Below are positions 60,535 to 64,000 of a DNA stretch of 64,000 nt, one piece after another; the stretch's first letter is position 1, and the number at the start of each line of letters is the position of its first letter. The notes beneath the pieces were generated by a model. It was not told where the DNA came from. It did no database searches and saw nothing but the letters and a program-made list of their open reading frames with translations. A program made the translations under genes and the position numbers. Location of the stretch: positions 62,001-126,000 of the forward strand of contig CAYSWV010000007.1 of the NCBI GenBank assembly GCA_964434865.1, given 5' to 3'. Origin of the DNA: CAYSWV01 sp964434865. Its GTDB lineage: Bacteria > Cyanobacteriota > Cyanobacteriia > Thermostichales > Thermostichaceae.

Positions 60535-63500
60535 TTATCGTTTTGCTTCTAGAAGAACTTCACCTTTCAACATTTTGGCAGCTGCACTTAACAATTCTTC
60601 TTCCAGATAGGGCTTGGTAAAGTAAGCTGTTGCTCCCAACTCTCTGGCTGTTTGCCGATGCCGCTCTGCACCTCGAGATGTCAACATCGCAATCGGTAAG
60701 TGCCGTAAAATATCGTCTTCTCTGACTCGAGATAGCAACTCAAGGCCATCCATCCGAGGCATCTCAATATCACAGAAGATTAAATCACAAGGCAACCCAC
60801 CTCTGAGTTTTTCCCATGCATCTTGTCCATCTCGAGCTTGTTCCACTCGGTACCCTCCCTTATTGAAGGTCATCGACAAGAGTTCACGTACTGTGATCGA
60901 GTCATCGATAATCAGGACAGTCGTTTGATGTTCGGTCTCCTCAGCCTCTTGATCACCCCATAGTTGGCCTGCACTGGGTAAAATCCTACCTTTAGAAAGC
61001 TTGCCTTGAGAGATCTCAACCAATTCAATAATGTCGGCAATGGGTAGCACTCGACCGTTACCCAATACGGTTGCTCCAGCAATTCCGGGAGGTTTGGGAG
61101 CGGGTCCTCGCAGTTGTTTGATTACAATTTCCTGTTCTTCTACAAAGCTATCAACCTGGAGGGCCACATACTGTCCCCCACTTTGTAAGATCACAATGGG
61201 CACAATGCCTTCATCTTGAGTAATACTGTAAACCTCAGCTCGACCTCGACTGTGTATCCGACTGTAGGTGAGTAGATCGGATAAAGGTTGGTAATGTAAG
61301 CGGCCCTCACGCCAGGGGATCGTTGGACGACCTTTTTCATCAATTTGAATCTCATCCTGAGGCACGTCTAACATCTCCTCAACACCATCCAAGGGGAAGG
61401 CAATCAAGGCCTTATCACTGACACACACCATAGCCTTGGAGATACTGAGGGTGAGAGGTAAGCGAATTGTAAATGTGGTGCCCTGTCCACGAGTAGAATC
61501 AACTTGAATGCTGCCACGTAGCTCTGTAATATTACGGCGCACCACATCCAAGCCCACACCCCGACCTGCCAGATCATCAACTTCTTCTGCACTGCGTCCA
61601 CTAAATCCAGGATGAAAAAGGACATTAAAGATTTCATCTTCTTCAGCGTCGTTAGGAATTAAACCTAAACCTAAGGCTTTTTGTTTGACTTTTTCCGTAT
61701 TGATGCCGCCACCGTTATCACTCACAACGATGATCGTTTGATTCCCTTGATAAAAGGCTCTAATGGTAATTTTACCTTCCTGTGATTTACCCGCTCTTTG
61801 GCGCTCGTCAGGTGACTCGATACCATGAACCAGTGCATTATTGACTAAGTGAGTCATGGGATCAAAGAGTTCTTCTAGGATGGCTTTGTCAATGAGCGTT
61901 TCACGACCTTCTACTTCCAATGAAGCTCGCTTTTTGGTTTTGATCGATAAATCACGGATAGCTCGGGGAAGTCGATCAGCAATTTGAGAGAAGGGCACCA
62001 TCCGCGCTCGATTGAGGCCCTCTTGGAGTTGAGTGGTGACTTGTCGAAACTGCCGCGCCACTTGTTCGGCTTCATCCACTGCAAACTCGATATCAGATGA
62101 AGATTCCCGGACTCTCACAATCAGTTCAATAATCTCTTGAGAAAGGGCGTGGAAAGCTGTAAATCGGTCCATTTCCAAAGGATCGAAGTCTTTGTCAGTT
62201 GCGGATCGAGCCATCAGAACTCGTGAGCTATTGTGATTATTCCCTGAGGTGCCCCCACCGCTACGACCTGACAACAAAGCCGTTTCCAGCAAACTTCGAT
62301 CGTACTGATCTTGCATTTGCTGACCTAGATCACTTAACTGTTGGACCCGATTTAACAAACCTTCCAAAAATTGTCGGAGTCGGCCCTGATTTTGCTCCAT
62401 ACTATTCCGATTAACAACGAGCTCTCCCACCAGGTTATTGATCGAATCCAAGTGCTTGACTTCAACACGCATCGTTGGGGTTGCAAATGAACCTGATTTC
62501 TTAGTGGTTTTGGGAGGGTCAGTCGTTGCCGCTACTACTGGAACAGGTATTGTTGTCGGAGTTGGCTGAGGTGTGGATCCCAGTTCAGCAGTCAGTTCTC
62601 CAAGCAGAGCATCTAACTCATCAAGTGAGCCTGAGCCAGCTGGAGGAGTATCGGTATCCAATAAACCCGCTAACTCAGATTCCCACGGAGCACTAGGTTC
62701 GGTTGTCAGGGGTTCTCCACGGAGCAGCTCATCTAGTTGACTATCAAAGTCACTGGACGTAGCTTGATCGCTCCCTGCAAAGAAACTATCTAATTCGTCT
62801 AAATCAACCTGACCATCTTTATCGGTGTCCAGAGCTGAACTGGGAGTTGTATCTAGAGCTAGCCCGGTCGTTCCTACTTCTTGCCCAAATAATTGGTCTA
62901 GCTTGTCAAATTCAGGATCAGGGGTTGACGCTGCAGGGGGTTCCTCTTGACTATCGCTTGACAGGGGCACATCATCAAATAACCCTTCTAGATCAATTGA
63001 AAAGTCACTAAATGATGAGGATTGAGAGGCATCGGCATCAGAGGTAGAGGTGTTGGTGTCATCTTCTGCAGCGGCCGTTTCAGGGTAGAAGAGTTGTTCA
63101 AAGCTGCTGACCCCTAACCCTAGTCCTGAAGTTTCTGTTCCTGGAGTTGAAGGTGTAGCTGTTTTGTCCTCATCAGTTTGTTCATAGCCAAACAGATCAG
63201 CGAAGAAAGCATCATCTTCTGCGGTGTCATCAGAAGCCGATCCCGGCTTGGGATCAAAATCAGCCATGTCAGCAAAAAGTTCAACTAGATCTCCGTCTGC
63301 TTTGGCCTCATCGATTCGTTTGGATAGCGCGTTCTCATCTTGAGTAAAGTCAACACTAGTTGTGCTGATTCCAGTATCAAAATTTTCTTCGATGGCAGCT
63401 AGTTCTTCAGCATTCGCAAACAAATCCGCAAATGCCATTTCATCGTCTTCGGCAAGCGTTAGTGGCGTAGGACTGTAGCTTTCTGCATCCAGGCTAAGAG

Positions 63501-64000
63501 CCTCAGCATCAGGAGAGTTACTGTAGTAATTAGATGAATCGGCTGTAGCTAAATCACTGGACCCAAATAAATCAGATAAGTTACCTTCATCTACTAGCGG
63601 TTTAAACCCTTCAGGGTCACCGTCGTCAGCTAGGACAATACCTGTAGATAGGTCGTCAGAATGATCATCTTCAGGAATGGTTAAGTTGAGTAACTCATCA
63701 TCAAAGCCACCGATGTCACCTGCATCCCCGAATAAGGATCCTAGGTCATCTGCAGTCTCAAAGTCTGATGTTTCAAATAGGGTCTCAGTGGATTGTCGTA
63801 AGGCTAGCAATTCGCTTGAAGCTTTGATACTAGATGATTGTCCCACTAACAGTTGTTGATGAGCTTGCTTTAAGTCTTTCAAAACAGGCACAGCCAACTC
63901 TTTCAAGGGCTGATCAGAATGCTCTAACACCTCCTGAACCACATGAACCAGTTGGATCCATTCTGTCAGCTGATAATCCGTCCCGATGGCAAGTAAAGAT
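60535..64000 (-). CDS. Giant CheA-type hybrid kinase with EF-hand loop, 5' end off window
   Basis: The frame is open to the window edge (1154 codons visible); a GTG at 63942 is not the true start because upstream codons remain open, so an N-terminal Hpt domain is expected outside. Residue numbers below count from 63942. Residues about 55-450 are a very acidic disordered linker with a dozen [D/E]xLF-like motifs and one canonical EF-hand loop at 372-383. Then follow the CheA dimerisation domain, the ATPase domain (LVNNALVHGIE near 699; DNGGGIN), a CheW domain, and a receiver (IIDDS near 1011; CDIEMP near 1056). It is a second PilL-like kinase; its receptor is probably off the right edge. Confidence 0.9.
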   Translation of the reverse strand, partial: SLLAIGTDYQLTEWIQLVHVVQEVLEHSDQPLKELAVPVLKDLKQAHQQLLVGQSSSIKASSELLALRQSTETLFETSDFETADDLGSLFGDAGDIGGFDDELLNLTIPEDDHSDDLSTGIVLADDGDPEGFKPLVDEGNLSDLFGSSDLATADSSNYYSNSPDAEALSLDAESYSPTPLTLAEDDEMAFADLFANAEELAAIEENFDTGISTTSVDFTQDENALSKRIDEAKADGDLVELFADMADFDPKPGSASDDTAEDDAFFADLFGYEQTDEDKTATPSTPGTETSGLGLGVSSFEQLFYPETAAAEDDTNTSTSDADASQSSSFSDFSIDLEGLFDDVPLSSDSQEEPPAASTPDPEFDKLDQLFGQEVGTTGLALDTTPSSALDTDKDGQVDLDELDSFFAGSDQATSSDFDSQLDELLRGEPLTTEPSAPWESELAGLLDTDTPPAGSGSLDELDALLGELTAELGSTPQPTPTTIPVPVVAATTDPPKTTKKSGSFATPTMRVEVKHLDSINNLVGELVVNRNSMEQNQGRLRQFLEGLLNRVQQLSDLGQQMQDQYDRSLLETALLSGRSGGGTSGNNHNSSRVLMARSATDKDFDPLEMDRFTAFHALSQEIIELIVRVRESSSDIEFAVDEAEQVARQFRQVTTQLQEGLNRARMVPFSQIADRLPRAIRDLSIKTKKRASLEVEGRETLIDKAILEELFDPMTHLVNNALVHGIESPDERQRAGKSQEGKITIRAFYQGNQTIIVVSDNGGGINTEKVKQKALGLGLIPNDAEEDEIFNVLFHPGFSGRSAEEVDDLAGRGVGLDVVRRNITELRGSIQVDSTRGQGTTFTIRLPLTLSISKAMVCVSDKALIAFPLDGVEEMLDVPQDEIQIDEKGRPTIPWREGRLHYQPLSDLLTYSRIHSRGRAEVYSITQDEGIVPIVILQSGGQYVALQVDSFVEEQEIVIKQLRGPAPKPPGIAGATVLGNGRVLPIADIIELVEISQGKLSKGRILPSAGQLWGDQEAEETEHQTTVLIIDDSITVRELLSMTFNKGGYRVEQARDGQDAWEKLRGGLPCDLIFCDIEMPRMDGLELLSRVREDDILRHLPIAMLTSRGAERHRQTARELGATAYFTKPYLEEELLSAAAKMLKGEVLLEAKR

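Overview
The window is a piece of a cyanobacterial chromosome, taken from a draft assembly: two 100-N scaffold gaps sit at 363-462 and 17381-17480, and both fall inside tandem repeats. The cyanobacterial assignment rests on nblA (phycobilisome degradation), a light-dependent protochlorophyllide reductase, CyanoP, psbI, a complete photosystem II assembly proficiency (PAP) operon like slr0144-slr0152 of Synechocystis, a group 3 sigma factor of SigF type, a CYP110-type P450 and the cyanobacteria-wide small RNA Yfr1. The genus cannot be fixed from the sequence alone. GATC words are frequent, but the usual cyanobacterial HIP1 octamer GCGATCGC is nearly absent.

Layout. 1-7.1 kb: 5' end of a CobT-like gene, a 15-bp minisatellite, pentapeptide-repeat protein, cofG (deazaflavin), yajQ, sigF, rlmN overlapping a P450, nblA. 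7.2-10.3 kb: a FAD carotenoid/retinoid-type oxidoreductase divergent from a TetR regulator with two operator-like repeats between them, then a GNAT gene. 10.3-16.7 kb: a ten-gene leftward run holding the PAP operon (V4R proteins, two phycobiliprotein-like proteins, two 2Fe-2S ferredoxins, TPR protein, Ser/Thr kinase) headed by a PATAN-domain gene. 17.7-31.7 kb: a three-domain cell-surface enzyme, MerR regulator, K+ channel, response regulator, por, nadK, peroxiredoxin-like and VOC proteins, an EF-hand membrane protein, and the uxs-ugd pair for UDP-xylose. 31.9-39.8 kb: CDF transporter, a degenerate SNase-like protein, a STAND ATPase with repeated start regions, CyanoP, cpdA, a YrdC-family gene and small membrane proteins. 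39.9-45.8 kb: a PilH-PilJ-PilL type phototaxis/pilus chemosensory operon. 45.9-60.4 kb: RND pump, hpnH, ArsR, thiD and a flavin reductase, SpoIID-like protein, Yfr1, MoxR, a lipoprotein, fmt, a GRP-repeat protein and psbI. 60.5-64 kb: most of a second giant CheA, running off the right edge.

How it works together. Photosystem II upkeep is a strong theme (PAP operon, CyanoP, PsbI, Por, NblA). A second theme is surface-motility signalling, with two CheA-type hybrid kinases, an MCP and stand-alone receiver proteins. The most unusual observations are two independent canonical EF-hand occurrences (a membrane protein, and the disordered linker of the second CheA), repeated acidic [D/E]-L-F motifs in that CheA linker, a STAND gene whose ribosome-binding/start region is repeated four times, and a general excess of short 11-17 bp tandem duplications. 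No transposase, prophage, CRISPR array or tRNA gene was recognised.
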